Positions 17,667 to 26,156 of a stretch of DNA of 64,000 nucleotides are shown piece after piece. The stretch comes from SZAS-103 sp038226665 (lineage in GTDB: Bacteria > Pseudomonadota > Gammaproteobacteria > Xanthomonadales > Xanthomonadaceae): contig JBBRQI010000009.1 of NCBI GenBank assembly GCA_038226665.1, positions 1 to 64,000 of the forward strand. Direction: 5' to 3'. How positions within the stretch are numbered: the first letter of the stretch is position 1; each line of letters opens with the position of its first letter. The notes beneath the pieces were generated by a model that was not told the DNA's origin, made no database searches, and saw only the letters and a list, made by a program, of their open reading frames with translations. Made by a program: the position numbers and the translations under genes.

Positions 17667-18217
17667 CAGGTCATCTGCCGATCGGGGCCCGGCGAGCTAC
17701 CGTGCACGTGCGGGTTGTAGGCATCACGCATTTCCTGCATCGAGCCGTTGTGATCGCTCACGTCGTGATCGCACGCGATCGAGCCTTTGACGTGCAGGTC
17801 CTGGCTGGTTTCGACCAGCGGTGTGGTGAGCACCACTTTCATTGCGGTCTTGATCTCCAGGTCGCCTCCGCGCTTGAACCAGATGTAATCGCCCTCGTCG
17901 GTGTAGAGCGCGACTTCGCCGGGCGCCATGTTCTTCAAGCGATAGCGACGGTCATCGACGACGAGTGCCACCAGGTGGCTGCGGTTGCCGCCGATGCTGC
18001 CGACGATGGCTTCCGCGCCCGGTTGTGGATTGCTGGTGAAGCCGTACGGCTGGAAGTGTTCGGCACCGTCGCCGAGTTCATCGGCGAGCAATTGCAGCTG
18101 CAATTCCTGCATCTGCTTCGTGTCGTCGACCAGCTTCACGACGGCGCGGCCGAGCATCAGCCGCATGCTGCGCGCGAGCGGCGCGACGTGGGCGCGGATA
18201 TGGTCGCCGATGCTCAT
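17666..18217 (-). CDS. baseplate spike protein (Mu gp45/gpV type)
   Basis: 183 residues from MSIGDHIRAHVAPLARSMRL. The N-terminal region matches the Mu-like gp45 (baseplate assembly V) family with the OB-fold segment VGSIGGNRSHLVALVVDDRR. A beta-helix-like stretch follows (EGDYIWFKRGGDLEIKTAMK). The C-terminus contains NPHVHG, the HxH motif that binds iron at the tip of Mu and P2 spikes. The trimer is the membrane-piercing needle. The start overlaps the gp44 stop as ATGA. The presence of the HxH motif argues that the spike is functional. Confidence 0.9.
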   Translation of the reverse strand: MSIGDHIRAHVAPLARSMRLMLGRAVVKLVDDTKQMQELQLQLLADELGDGAEHFQPYGFTSNPQPGAEAIVGSIGGNRSHLVALVVDDRRYRLKNMAPGEVALYTDEGDYIWFKRGGDLEIKTAMKVVLTTPLVETSQDLHVKGSIACDHDVSDHNGSMQEMRDAYNPHVHGSSPGPDRQMT

Positions 18218-19305
18218 CCGTCGCTCCCGAAGAAGGCGTCTGTGGCGTCGGGCTTTTTGCCTTTCTTGCCCTTCTTGTCTTTCTTGACGTGCTTCGGTGG
18301 CAGCACGTCGTACGCCTCGGCGATCGTCAGCGAGATCTCCGCGCGCGTGCCTTGTTCGTCCAGCGTGAGATCCACTTCCTTGATCAGCAAGTCGCGGTCG
18401 ATGCCCAGCCACGGATCGCGCACGGTGACCAGCTTGTTCGGCGACCAGATGTCCCCGCTCGGCACCGACCAACCCTGCACGCCGATCTTCGCCTGCAGCG
18501 CACGCGCGGCGCGCACCGTCGCTTCGAGTTTCGCTCGCAGGTTGAAGTCGGCGATCTGGCCCTGGTCCTCGCATACGATCACCAGCGGCCGGTAGCGCTT
18601 CACGTCGGCATCGGTGGCCATTCCCTTCTGCGCAACCAGTGGCTCGCCGCTGTCGTGATCCGTGCCCGCACGCTGGCCTTTCACGGTGTACTGGCTGAAG
18701 CGCTTCGACTGATCGTTTTCCCCTTCGGCCTTGAGGATGTTGACGCCGCGCTCAAGCGTCACGCCGATCGACGCGGTGCCGGGCTTGCCGAGGATCAGGC
18801 CGCCCTGGCCATCGGACAGCAACAGCACGCCGCGAAGACGCGCAGCGCGCTCCAGGCACTCGTAGCAGGTCTCGCCCTCCTGGATCTTCCACTTCGGAAA
18901 GACCGCGCCGATGTCGGTTTGGACCAGCACCTTGATCTTGAACGGCGCGCACAAGTCGCGCGCGATCTGATCGAGCTTCGCGTTGGTCCACTGGCCGGTC
19001 TTGTAGATCGCCGAGCAGTCCACCAGGTCGCACGTCGCATCGCGGCCCTCGATGCTGACGTTGTGGCTGCTGTTGTCGTAGGTGACCTTGACCTTGTCCA
19101 CCGAGCCTGTGATCACGGTCTTGCCGTTGACAGCCAGGCTGCACGCATCGCCGGTGTGGATCTGGCGCGGCGTCGCGTTGTCCGGCCACAGTTCGGTGAC
19201 CTCGATCAGGAACTTGCCGGCGATCTCCTCGATGCCGCGGTGCACGTTCGCCCGCATCCATCCGCCGTATTCGGTGCCATTCACGGTGAGGATCAAGTCA
19301 GGCAT
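18214..19305 (-). CDS. baseplate hub protein (Mu gp44/P-like)
   Basis: About 363 residues from MPDLILTVNGTEYGGW. It has the tail-hub fold typical of gp27/gpD-type proteins: ITEVTELWPD-type beta domain, AIYKTGQWTNAKLDQIARDL in the middle, and GVLLLSDGQGGLILG. The C-terminal tail is very lysine-rich (KKDKKGKKGKK). It links the tube to the spike. The ATG overlaps the N-protein stop (ATGCCTGA), and the stop overlaps the spike start, so three genes are coupled. A longer start at 19332 is possible but would lie deeper in gp43. Confidence 0.9.
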   Translation of the reverse strand: MPDLILTVNGTEYGGWMRANVHRGIEEIAGKFLIEVTELWPDNATPRQIHTGDACSLAVNGKTVITGSVDKVKVTYDNSSHNVSIEGRDATCDLVDCSAIYKTGQWTNAKLDQIARDLCAPFKIKVLVQTDIGAVFPKWKIQEGETCYECLERAARLRGVLLLSDGQGGLILGKPGTASIGVTLERGVNILKAEGENDQSKRFSQYTVKGQRAGTDHDSGEPLVAQKGMATDADVKRYRPLVIVCEDQGQIADFNLRAKLEATVRAARALQAKIGVQGWSVPSGDIWSPNKLVTVRDPWLGIDRDLLIKEVDLTLDEQGTRAEISLTIAEAYDVLPPKHVKKDKKGKKGKKPDATDAFFGSDG

Positions 19306-20497
19306 CGATCGGCACCTCGATCGATTGTCCACTCGGCACGAACCCCGGACGCGCGATGTTGTTGCGCGTCAGGATATCCACGTCGCGCTCGGGATCTTCA
19401 TACAAGCCGTAGGCGATCACCAGGGCGGGGAGCGTCGCCGGCGGCGTGTAGCGCACGATGCGCGCGAGGTTTGCGCCGCGCGTTGCCACGTCCCTGGCCA
19501 CGGTGGCGCGCAGCGTGTTGACTGCGGCATACACCGTGTCATCGGTCGTGGCGTCGAGCAGCGTATCGATCGGTGCGAGCACCGTGCCGAGCACGGCCTG
19601 CGCCTGATCGTAGCTGTCGAAATCCATGTCCGCGATTGCACGCGCCGCCTCGGTGATCGCGGCCGTGCGGACCAGGGCGACGATCGCGGCACGATTCGCC
19701 GCCTCGGTCACTCGCGTCGACGTGAAAGGCACTGGCAGCGTCTGCGCGGGCGTGAAGGCTGCGAGCGCGACCAGCGGCGCGACGGCCGTCGCCGCATCCG
19801 GCGCGGTGGTGCGCAACGCGGTGACCACGTCAAAGATGCTTTGACCGAGCGTTGATGGCGCGTTGAGCATGCTGGACGCACCGTCATCGAGCGCGCCGAT
19901 CAATCCTTCGAGAATTCCTCGGCCGAGGATGTCGCCCAACGGGAAACGCGCGAGCGCGCGGACCTGGCCGAGCGCTTCGGTGATCGTGCCCAAGGCGGAC
20001 AACGAAGCGAACGCGGGCAGACCCGAGATTGTGAAACCACCGGCGAAGCTATCGACGGCCGTCGTGGACGCCGCATCGGCCGCGTTGTTCGTTGCAGTAC
20101 TCGTGTCGGTCGTCGACGACGGATAGATCACATCGCCCGACTCAACGAACGCGAGCGTGATCCGCGCCATTCCGCCTTCTTTGGTGGACTCACGGACGTG
20201 GCCATAATCGGCCACGCTGACCTGCATTTCGCCAAAGTACGGATGCACCAGGCGACCGAGGCCGGGTTGTTCGAGCGCGCTGATCAGCGCGTCGCGCGCG
20301 CCCATGTAGTTGTCGCCGATGACGATCGCTTCGAGGTTGATCTGTCGCGACTTGCGTCCGAGATCCTCGGAGAACGGTTTGTCGCGCAGCGGATATTCGT
20401 GCAACGCGGTGCGACGGCCGTGCGCGCTGTCGGAGGCCTCGACCTGGAAGGCGGCACCACGGAACGACGCGTCGCGGAGTTGGTCGCGCCAGGTCAT
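19298..20497 (-). CDS. Mu N-like (gp43, 'DNA circularisation') baseplate protein
   Basis: 399 residues. The N-terminus (MTWRDQLRDASFRGAAFQVE ... EYPLRDKPFSEDLGRKSRQ) is the DNA-circularisation N-terminal family of Mu gp43. Despite the name, this is a baseplate or tail component. The middle is a long Ala/Thr-rich helical region; the end (VIAYGLYEDPERDVDILTRN) resembles a LysM-type peptidoglycan-binding tail. The ATG overlaps the tape measure stop as ATGA. Order TMP-gp43-gp44 is as in Mu. Confidence 0.9.
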   Translation of the reverse strand: MTWRDQLRDASFRGAAFQVEASDSAHGRRTALHEYPLRDKPFSEDLGRKSRQINLEAIVIGDNYMGARDALISALEQPGLGRLVHPYFGEMQVSVADYGHVRESTKEGGMARITLAFVESGDVIYPSSTTDTSTATNNAADAASTTAVDSFAGGFTISGLPAFASLSALGTITEALGQVRALARFPLGDILGRGILEGLIGALDDGASSMLNAPSTLGQSIFDVVTALRTTAPDAATAVAPLVALAAFTPAQTLPVPFTSTRVTEAANRAAIVALVRTAAITEAARAIADMDFDSYDQAQAVLGTVLAPIDTLLDATTDDTVYAAVNTLRATVARDVATRGANLARIVRYTPPATLPALVIAYGLYEDPERDVDILTRNNIARPGFVPSGQSIEVPIDA

Positions 20498-22407
20498 AGC
20501 GAAGTCATCATCCGGCCGGCGGTAGCCATCACGCCGTCGCGTGCCATGTTGCGCACGGTGGTTTCAATATGGGAGAAAGCGCTGCCGGGAGTGACGCCGC
20601 TCACTCTTGCGTTGCCATTTGAATCGATGGTGACGTGCAGCTCGGCTTTCTTCTCCTCAGCGGTTTGCTTCACACCGTCAAGTTGTTTCTGGGCATGCAT
20701 CATCGTCTGGAAGATCTGCGCCCTGAGGTCTTGGCCCGACCTGTCCATGCGCCACGCGTCTTTCTTCGCCAGGTCGGCGTGGACGCTGTTCAGCGCATCC
20801 TTGCTGAACGGCATCGTCATCAGGTTCGTGAGCTGCGAATTCGTGAGGTTCGGATTGACTGCCTTCATGATGCCGGCGGAAGCCGCAGTGCCACCGGCGA
20901 GGCCGAGAGCCGTCGGTATGCTCGCGAGACCGGCAAAGCCCACTCCGGCACGCATGCGCGCGAACCACGACAAGCCAGTTGCGCCACCTGCGCCTGCGGC
21001 GACATCTTTTCCAATTACAGACACGGGATCACTCGAAGAACTCGGCAATGCGCCGCCTGGCCAGTTCGTCACGTAAACCGGCGTGATGCCTGCAACTTGC
21101 TCGAGTACTTTGGCTTTAATGATTTCTTCGGGCTGCGAAACCAGTTTGGTGAGGATGCCGCCGCCGAGTTTCTTTGCGAGCAAAGCGCCGATCCCCAGCG
21201 CAGCACCGTCTTTCACCATATCTGTTCCATCGAGCCCAAGGCCGCCGTGGTTCTTGTCGTTGATCAGGTATTCAATGCCGTTGGCGAGCTGGCGATTGAC
21301 CTTCATTCCGACCTTATCTGTGAGCTCGGCGAACGCCATGTTGAGGCGCAGGCCCTGGTCGGCCATGTTGTTGAGCGCGTCAGGAAGGCGGCCAGTAATG
21401 AAACCATCGTTATTTGTCTTTGCGTTGCTAACCATTTGGGCGACGTTGCCGCTGCCGCTTTCGAAGAAAGAGCGCACGCCTGCCATCGCCTTCAGCGAGG
21501 TACCCTTGAACACTTTCTCGAAAAACGCTTCTTTAGCCTTTTCTTTTTTCAGCTTGTCGAGGTGGTGTTGGATGTCGGAAAACACGTCGAGCACGTCGGC
21601 GCGGTGTTGATCCTTGCCGACGAAAAATTTCACCCCGGTGTGCTTCTGCACCGCCATCATCCGCTTCGCGTTTTGGAACACCTGCAGCAGAGCGTTCGCA
21701 TTCAACGTCAGTTTTTCCGGATCGTTTTTCGCCATCTGACCGAGAAACGCCGCGTTTTCCTTAAAATTCAAGCCGGCTGTCTTTGCGTTCACGCTTTCCG
21801 GAGAGGCCAGCGTGGCGCCCAGCAGATCAGTAGTGCCATAGCCGTGGCCAGCACCACTGGCGGCGGCCAGCTCGTTCATTACCCGCAGCGCTTCCTTCGG
21901 CTTGGAAAGGTCAAAATTGAACTGTTTCGATGCGACCTCGAGCGCGCTCTGAAGCGTTTCACCCGAAGCTGCGGTCACTGCCATCGCCTTGTTGACCGCA
22001 TCAAGGGCGGGCAACGCTTCTTTCATATCGCGCATTCCATTGCCGACCATCGCGCCCAATTGGCCGACGAGCTCGTCCATTCCGGTCCCGGTCTCTCGGG
22101 CCATCTTCCACAGTTGCGTACGCACGCCCGATAGTTCGGTGGACGTGAGCTTCGCTGTCTGGCCGAGGCGCATCATCGATTTGTCGCGCAGCGCGGATTC
22201 CTTTATTTTCTCGAAGGTCTCCATGCCCAGCTTCATCGCAACCAGATCGATGCCGAGGCCGCGCATCATGCCTTCACCGACTTTGCGGAAGCGCTCCATG
22301 CTCCGCTGCGCGAATTCGGCTTCCTTGCGCTCGGCATTGCCCAAACCGCGCACAAAGTTCTGCGCATCCAGCATCAACCGCGCAGCAAGGGTGATCTCTT
22401 CAGTCAT
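20494..22407 (-). CDS. tail tape measure protein (Mu gp42-like)
   Basis: 637 residues, mostly helical, with a TP901/TMP-type start (LMLDAQNFVRGLGNAERKEA) and glycine-rich hydrophobic segments near 410-430 and 505-525. It sets tail length and, after contraction, is ejected. At about 0.15 nm per residue, a tail near 95 nm would be predicted. Parts of the gene (21.1-21.8 kb) use more A/T-rich codons (AAA, TTT, AAT) than the chromosomal neighbours, a sign of transferred origin. The ATG overlaps the gp41' frame by eight bases. No lytic domain is seen in it. Confidence 0.9.
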   Translation of the reverse strand: MTEEITLAARLMLDAQNFVRGLGNAERKEAEFAQRSMERFRKVGEGMMRGLGIDLVAMKLGMETFEKIKESALRDKSMMRLGQTAKLTSTELSGVRTQLWKMARETGTGMDELVGQLGAMVGNGMRDMKEALPALDAVNKAMAVTAASGETLQSALEVASKQFNFDLSKPKEALRVMNELAAASGAGHGYGTTDLLGATLASPESVNAKTAGLNFKENAAFLGQMAKNDPEKLTLNANALLQVFQNAKRMMAVQKHTGVKFFVGKDQHRADVLDVFSDIQHHLDKLKKEKAKEAFFEKVFKGTSLKAMAGVRSFFESGSGNVAQMVSNAKTNNDGFITGRLPDALNNMADQGLRLNMAFAELTDKVGMKVNRQLANGIEYLINDKNHGGLGLDGTDMVKDGAALGIGALLAKKLGGGILTKLVSQPEEIIKAKVLEQVAGITPVYVTNWPGGALPSSSSDPVSVIGKDVAAGAGGATGLSWFARMRAGVGFAGLASIPTALGLAGGTAASAGIMKAVNPNLTNSQLTNLMTMPFSKDALNSVHADLAKKDAWRMDRSGQDLRAQIFQTMMHAQKQLDGVKQTAEEKKAELHVTIDSNGNARVSGVTPGSAFSHIETTVRNMARDGVMATAGRMMTSL

Positions 22408-22830
22408 CGGTACCTTTGGTGACCAGCTTCAAGAGTTCGTAAAATTCGGCGACCGGCATCGCGCGGATCTCGCTCCGCGACCAACCGGTCCTCATGGCTA
22501 TCAGCAGCTCGGACGCGAGAAGGCTGGTTATCCGGGCTGCTCGGCTTCCCCCTCTTCATCCAGCTCCCGCTGCGCTATGCGCAAACGCGCAAAATCTCCC
22601 GGCGGCAACTTGCCGATAACAGCCAAGGTGAACGGCCCCTTGAAGTCGCCGATGCGCACCAGCTGGCGGCACAGCAACGCGCCCGAATAGGAAAACGATT
22701 TGTCGATCGGCGCGTCGGCTTCGGCCGCGAACATGTCGGCCGTGGTCATCTCGCGCAGCTCGAACTCGGTGTGAAACACCTCGCCAATCTTCAGGCCGCG
22801 CTTGAGCGTGCCGATCTTGGTGGCGGACAT
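22400..22830 (-). CDS. gp41-gp41' tail assembly chaperone, -1 frameshift product
   Basis: The gp41 frame contains five consecutive G residues (22552-22548 on the minus strand) ten codons before its stop. A -1 slip there avoids the TAA at 22528 and opens a frame of about 48 codons. It contains ITSLLASELLIAMRTGW, SEIRAMPVAEFYELLKLV and ends KGTDD before TGA at 22400. This second frame has no start of its own, reads as good helical protein, and overlaps the tape measure ATG (ATGACTGA). Tail chaperone pairs of long-tailed phages are made by such programmed frameshifts. The size and position fit Mu gp41'. Confidence 0.75.
22528..22830 (-). CDS. Mu gp41-like tail assembly chaperone
   Basis: 100 residues from MSATKIGTLKRGLKIGEVFH. 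It matches the Mu-like gp41 family (KLPPGDFARLRIAQRELDEE near the end). It is the short, unshifted form of the tail chaperone that coats the tape measure during assembly. The ATG overlaps the tube stop as ATGA. Confidence 0.85.
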   Translation of the reverse strand: MSATKIGTLKRGLKIGEVFHTEFELREMTTADMFAAEADAPIDKSFSYSGALLCRQLVRIGDFKGPFTLAVIGKLPPGDFARLRIAQRELDEEGEAEQPG

Positions 22831-23189
22831 CAGGTGATTTCCTCGAAGTCGGCGCACGCGATGCTCAGCTTCACGTTGCCGCCGGAATTCGCTGTCAGCT
22901 CCGGAGGCGACGCAAGCCAGGCGTTGGCACCGGACCACACCTGGCCGGTGTCGGCCGAGAACGTCACCGTGGAATCAGTGAAGTCCAGATCCTTGACCGA
23001 CTGGCCGGCGGCAAGCGACACCGTGCAGTCGAGCATGCCTGGCGTGGGTTCCTCGCTGAAGCCGAGCACCTTGTTCGCGCCCACCACCGGCGCGCGGTTG
23101 ACGCCGCCCAGCTTGAGCGTCGCACCTGGCATCGAGTCCAGCACCTGCGACCCGATGCGGATCGTGGCCTTGCCCATTCTCTGCGACAT
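22830..23189 (-). CDS. tail tube protein (Mu M/gp40-like)
   Basis: 119 residues matching the Mu gp40/M tail tube family (VLDSMPGATLKLGGVNR, then FSEEPTPGMLDCTVSLA). Hexameric rings of this protein form the inner tube of the contractile tail. A strong AAGGAG lies five bases before the ATG, fitting a highly expressed structural protein. It lies 36 bases downstream of the sheath gene, the only sizeable gap within the structural block. Confidence 0.9.
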   Translation of the reverse strand: MSQRMGKATIRIGSQVLDSMPGATLKLGGVNRAPVVGANKVLGFSEEPTPGMLDCTVSLAAGQSVKDLDFTDSTVTFSADTGQVWSGANAWLASPPELTANSGGNVKLSIACADFEEIT

Positions 23190-23225
23190 AAAAACTCCTT
23201 GAAGCCGTGTATCAGCAGTGAAAAA

Positions 23226-24698
23226 TCAGAGGATAAATTGCACCGAGCCGGCGAAGACTCGGAACTGGTTGACCACGTTGGGCGGCAGGATCGCGTCGAC
23301 GCGGTTCGGATCACTGTCGTTGCGCACGACGAGGATCGCCGCCTTGTAGGCGTCAAAGTCCTCCATGAGCCCGGCATCGATCCACTCGCGCGCAAGATGC
23401 AGGAGCTCCATCTTGATCAGCGATGGCGTCGCAACGTATTGGCCGGGTGCGACCGGCGTGCCGTCGTCGGCGAGCTTGTGGCGCGGGAAGCGTGCGGCGA
23501 TGCGTGCGCGCACCGAGTAGCGCAGGTAGGCGAGCGTGCGCATCGTCTCGATGTCGAGGTAGCTGATGTCCGGGAATCCGCTCGCGTTGAGCTGGTAGGT
23601 GGTGATCAGACGCTGGATCATCACTTGGCTGCCGGCATTCACCTGCAACGTGGCGATGCCGGAGTTGAGCAACGATTCGCTCTCGGGCTCGCCCAGGCGG
23701 TCGCCTGGCCATGCCGGCAGAACGCCAGGCAACACCAGCGTCTGGCGCGGACGCGCGGGGTCGGGCTCGGACGCGTCAACCGCCGCGACCACCGAGGCCA
23801 CGATCCACGGTGCAGTCGGCGACTTGGCCGCACCCACGATGCATTCCTGCGGGCAGTTGCGGGTGATACCGATGTTGACCATCGCACCCACCGAGCCGCT
23901 GATCGCCGAGATCGCCTGGCCTTCGCGCTGCACCATCGGGCCCCAGCGCGCAGCGAGCTCGGTTTCGATCGCGGTCAGGCTGGTCGCATCGGTCCACGGA
24001 TTGACGATCGTCGCGTAGGTCGCGCCGGCCATCTGCGCGATCGCGACGGTGATGTCCGGGTTTGCCGTGCCGCCCGCCATCGCTGTGATCGCGCACGCTG
24101 TTCCGGCAGGAAGCACCTCACCGAAGTTGTAGTTGATGCGCAGGTCGAGGCTGTTGCCGCACAGACCCTTGTGGTTATAGGTGATGTTGACCTTGGTGTT
24201 CACCGTGCCATCGACGGCCGCCGTGCAGCCGTGGAACTTGTCGGCATTGATCGCGGCGACAACCGCCGTCGCGATCGCTGAGGCCGATGTTCCTGATGCA
24301 ATCGCGCAAACGACGCGGCGTCCGCCGATATACAGGTACAGGCTGCCGGTTTCGGTAGGCGCGGAGCCTGCGAATGCGAGCGAGCCGACGGCCGCCGCAC
24401 CGGCCGGGTTGTCGTCGAGCGCGATCGCCCAGATTTCCGTCAGCGGGTTCGCTGCCTTGAACGCGGCGATCATCGTCGCCAGCATCGAGCCGTGGCCGAA
24501 GTATGGATCTGCAGAACCGGCGGTGTAGATCCGGCGCGGGATCGCAGCGGCAACCGTGCTGCCCGCAAGGCGTTGACCGAGCACCAGCACCTTGCTCGGT
24601 TGCGTCGGCAGTCCCTGCACAGCCTGGGAATTGTCGAACTCGAGGTATTGGCCCGGCGTGCGGACGTTGATCGGGATCAGATTGAAAGCGAGGCTCAC
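23226..24698 (-). CDS. contractile tail sheath protein (Mu L/gp39-like)
   Basis: 490 residues with the Mu-type sheath layout. The N-terminal strand is MSLAFNLIPINVRTPGQYLE, and the variable outer domains run to about residue 330. The conserved C-terminal domain includes SYLDIETMRTLAYLRYSVRA and NVVNQFRVFAGSVQFIL. Sheath length near 490 is normal for Mu-like phages. The start codon is GTG, with AAGGAGTAA just before it, so the SD overlaps the stop of the DUF2635 gene. Presence of sheath and tube together shows a contractile (R-type) tail. Confidence 0.94.
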   Translation of the reverse strand: MSLAFNLIPINVRTPGQYLEFDNSQAVQGLPTQPSKVLVLGQRLAGSTVAAAIPRRIYTAGSADPYFGHGSMLATMIAAFKAANPLTEIWAIALDDNPAGAAAVGSLAFAGSAPTETGSLYLYIGGRRVVCAIASGTSASAIATAVVAAINADKFHGCTAAVDGTVNTKVNITYNHKGLCGNSLDLRINYNFGEVLPAGTACAITAMAGGTANPDITVAIAQMAGATYATIVNPWTDATSLTAIETELAARWGPMVQREGQAISAISGSVGAMVNIGITRNCPQECIVGAAKSPTAPWIVASVVAAVDASEPDPARPRQTLVLPGVLPAWPGDRLGEPESESLLNSGIATLQVNAGSQVMIQRLITTYQLNASGFPDISYLDIETMRTLAYLRYSVRARIAARFPRHKLADDGTPVAPGQYVATPSLIKMELLHLAREWIDAGLMEDFDAYKAAILVVRNDSDPNRVDAILPPNVVNQFRVFAGSVQFIL

Positions 24699-24701
24699 GG
24701 G

Positions 24702-24893
24702 TTACTCCTTGGCAGGCGTCGCGGATTTGGACGGGGATTTCGGCGGAGCGGATTCAACGACGTCGCCGTCGTCGAGTCGGCGGCGCCAGTACGGGCCGTA
24801 CTCGACCAGCTCGCCGACAGCGTCGATGGCATCGCGCGTGCCGGGCTTCATGGCGACGCGACCCTGGACGGCTTTGACGAAGATCATGGTCAT
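24702..24893 (-). CDS. DUF2635 protein (Mu gp38-like)
   Basis: 63 residues (MTMIFVKAVQGRVAMKPGTR ...) matching the small DUF2635 family found just before the sheath gene in Mu-like phages. The core includes VEYGPYWRRRLDDGDV, and the tail is Ser/Pro/Lys rich. Its ATG overlaps the gp37 stop (ATGA), and its stop overlaps the SD of the sheath. Role unknown, presumably a tail accessory. Confidence 0.85.
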   Translation of the reverse strand: MTMIFVKAVQGRVAMKPGTRDAIDAVGELVEYGPYWRRRLDDGDVVESAPPKSPSKSATPAKE

Positions 24894-25471
24894 GGCGCGG
24901 GCAGATCCACGGAGTCTTTCGGTGGGTTTCCGCCATCGCCTTCGGTCGGCTCGACCGTGTCGCGATAGCGCAGGAAGTTGTCGAGGCTGTGGCCATCGGT
25001 GGCCGGGTCGTCGAGCGGGTCGAATTCCATCGGCAGATCGAAGTCCACGCCGTAGACGCTGACGCCTTCGAGATCCGTCGAGTCCTGGAACAGGTTGCTG
25101 ATGCCGGCGAACTGTAGCGACCCAAGACCGGGCACCACTTGCCCGTGCAGGCCGCGGCACAAGCGGGCCACGATCGCGTAGGTGCCAATCTGCTGAGTGT
25201 CGCCGTGCCGGCGCGGCGCTTCCTTGCCGGCGTGCGAGGTCGCGGCAATGAACACCCAGCGGCCGGACATCGCCGCGTTCGTCGCGCCTGCAGGTTGCGG
25301 CTTGCCGCCGGTGAAGATGACGAACACGCCGGGCGTGCCCGAGGTGATCCGCTTCAGCGAATTCGCATCGAGCGTCGCCGGCAGGCTGTCGACTTGCCGC
25401 AGTGTCGAGCCGAACAGCGTTTTCACGCGCGCGACCAGCCAGGCTTCGGCGTCGGTGAGGATGTCGCTCAT
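24890..25471 (-). CDS. DUF1834 protein, tail terminator (Mu gp37-like)
   Basis: 193 residues with the DUF1834/Mu gp37 pattern: MSDILTDAEAWLVARVKTLF at the start and a DVDLPMEFDP-like strand near residue 150. The family is the tail terminator that caps the sheath and tube at the head-proximal end. It is kept here although no head genes exist. It overlaps gp36 (ATGA) and DUF2635. Confidence 0.85.
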   Translation of the reverse strand: MSDILTDAEAWLVARVKTLFGSTLRQVDSLPATLDANSLKRITSGTPGVFVIFTGGKPQPAGATNAAMSGRWVFIAATSHAGKEAPRRHGDTQQIGTYAIVARLCRGLHGQVVPGLGSLQFAGISNLFQDSTDLEGVSVYGVDFDLPMEFDPLDDPATDGHSLDNFLRYRDTVEPTEGDGGNPPKDSVDLPAP

Positions 25472-25893
25472 TCGGAATAATCCGCGAGCGTGTCCTGGGT
25501 GAACAGGCGATCGGGCGAGGTGAACTGCGCGCCGTCGCTGGTCGGCACCGGAACGCTCGCCGCATCGGTACCGAGCTGCGTCTTTCCATCGGCCACGTCG
25601 CGCAGGAACTTCATGGCGTCGGTGAAACGCTTGGTCACCTGCTCGGTCGCGCGATCGGCTTGCAAGTCGTAGCGCACGATGTCGGCGGCGATGCGCACCA
25701 GTGATGCGGGCACAACAGACAACGGGAGCGTGTAGCGCGGCTGCAAATAGCCATCGATCAACGCATCGGAGTCAGCGATCTTCGACGCCAGCACAGCCGC
25801 ATCGATCACGCCGGAGTTGGCGCGATCGGTGAGCTGGATCAATTCGGTTTCACCGAAGCGATCGACGAGCTGCTGTTGAGTGACGTAATTCAT
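25468..25893 (-). CDS. DUF1320 protein (Mu gp36-like connector)
   Basis: 141 residues with the DUF1320 signature: MNYVTQQQLVDRFGETELIQ, then DSDALIDGYLQPRYTLPL and RIAADIVRYDL. In Mu this is gp36, a head-tail connector or completion protein. It overlaps both neighbours by ATGA junctions. It is the head-side border of what remains of the morphogenesis cluster. Confidence 0.9.
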   Translation of the reverse strand: MNYVTQQQLVDRFGETELIQLTDRANSGVIDAAVLASKIADSDALIDGYLQPRYTLPLSVVPASLVRIAADIVRYDLQADRATEQVTKRFTDAMKFLRDVADGKTQLGTDAASVPVPTSDGAQFTSPDRLFTQDTLADYSE

Positions 25894-26108
25894 TTGTTGC
25901 GCGCGGTCTTCTTGGCCGACGCCGGAACAGACTCGGTGGCCTCGGTGGCCTCGGTGATCTCGGCGGCGATCGCGTCATGGATTTCCTCGCCAATCGCCGG
26001 GCCGATGAATCCATCCGCGAGCAGCGGCGCAGCCTGTTCATCCGTCAACGGCATTTCCGAGCCGGCTGCGAGGCCGTTGACGCGTGCGATGACCTGGTAA
26101 TTGCGCAT
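25890..26108 (-). CDS. Mu gp35-like small protein
   Basis: 72 residues. MRNYQVIARVNGLAAGSEMP and TDEQAAPLLADGFIGP resemble the short protein between capsid and gp36 in Mu-like phages. The C-terminus is Ala/Thr/Glu-rich then basic (KKTARNK). An AAGGATT box lies nine bases before the ATG. It is the first gene of the coupled tail block; the major capsid gene that normally precedes it is missing. Confidence 0.7.
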   Translation of the reverse strand: MRNYQVIARVNGLAAGSEMPLTDEQAAPLLADGFIGPAIGEEIHDAIAAEITEATEATESVPASAKKTARNK

Positions 26109-26156
26109 CGTTTGAATCCTTGTTGAAGTCGTGTTGACGCGACCGCTCGACCGGGT

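Noticed and set aside
22400..22560. gp41' read by a -2 (+1) shift as in Mu
   Set aside because: That frame is open but translates to a Pro/Arg/Asp-rich sequence without helical pattern; the -1 frame reads like a chaperone C-terminus. Kept as an alternative to be tested by alignment.
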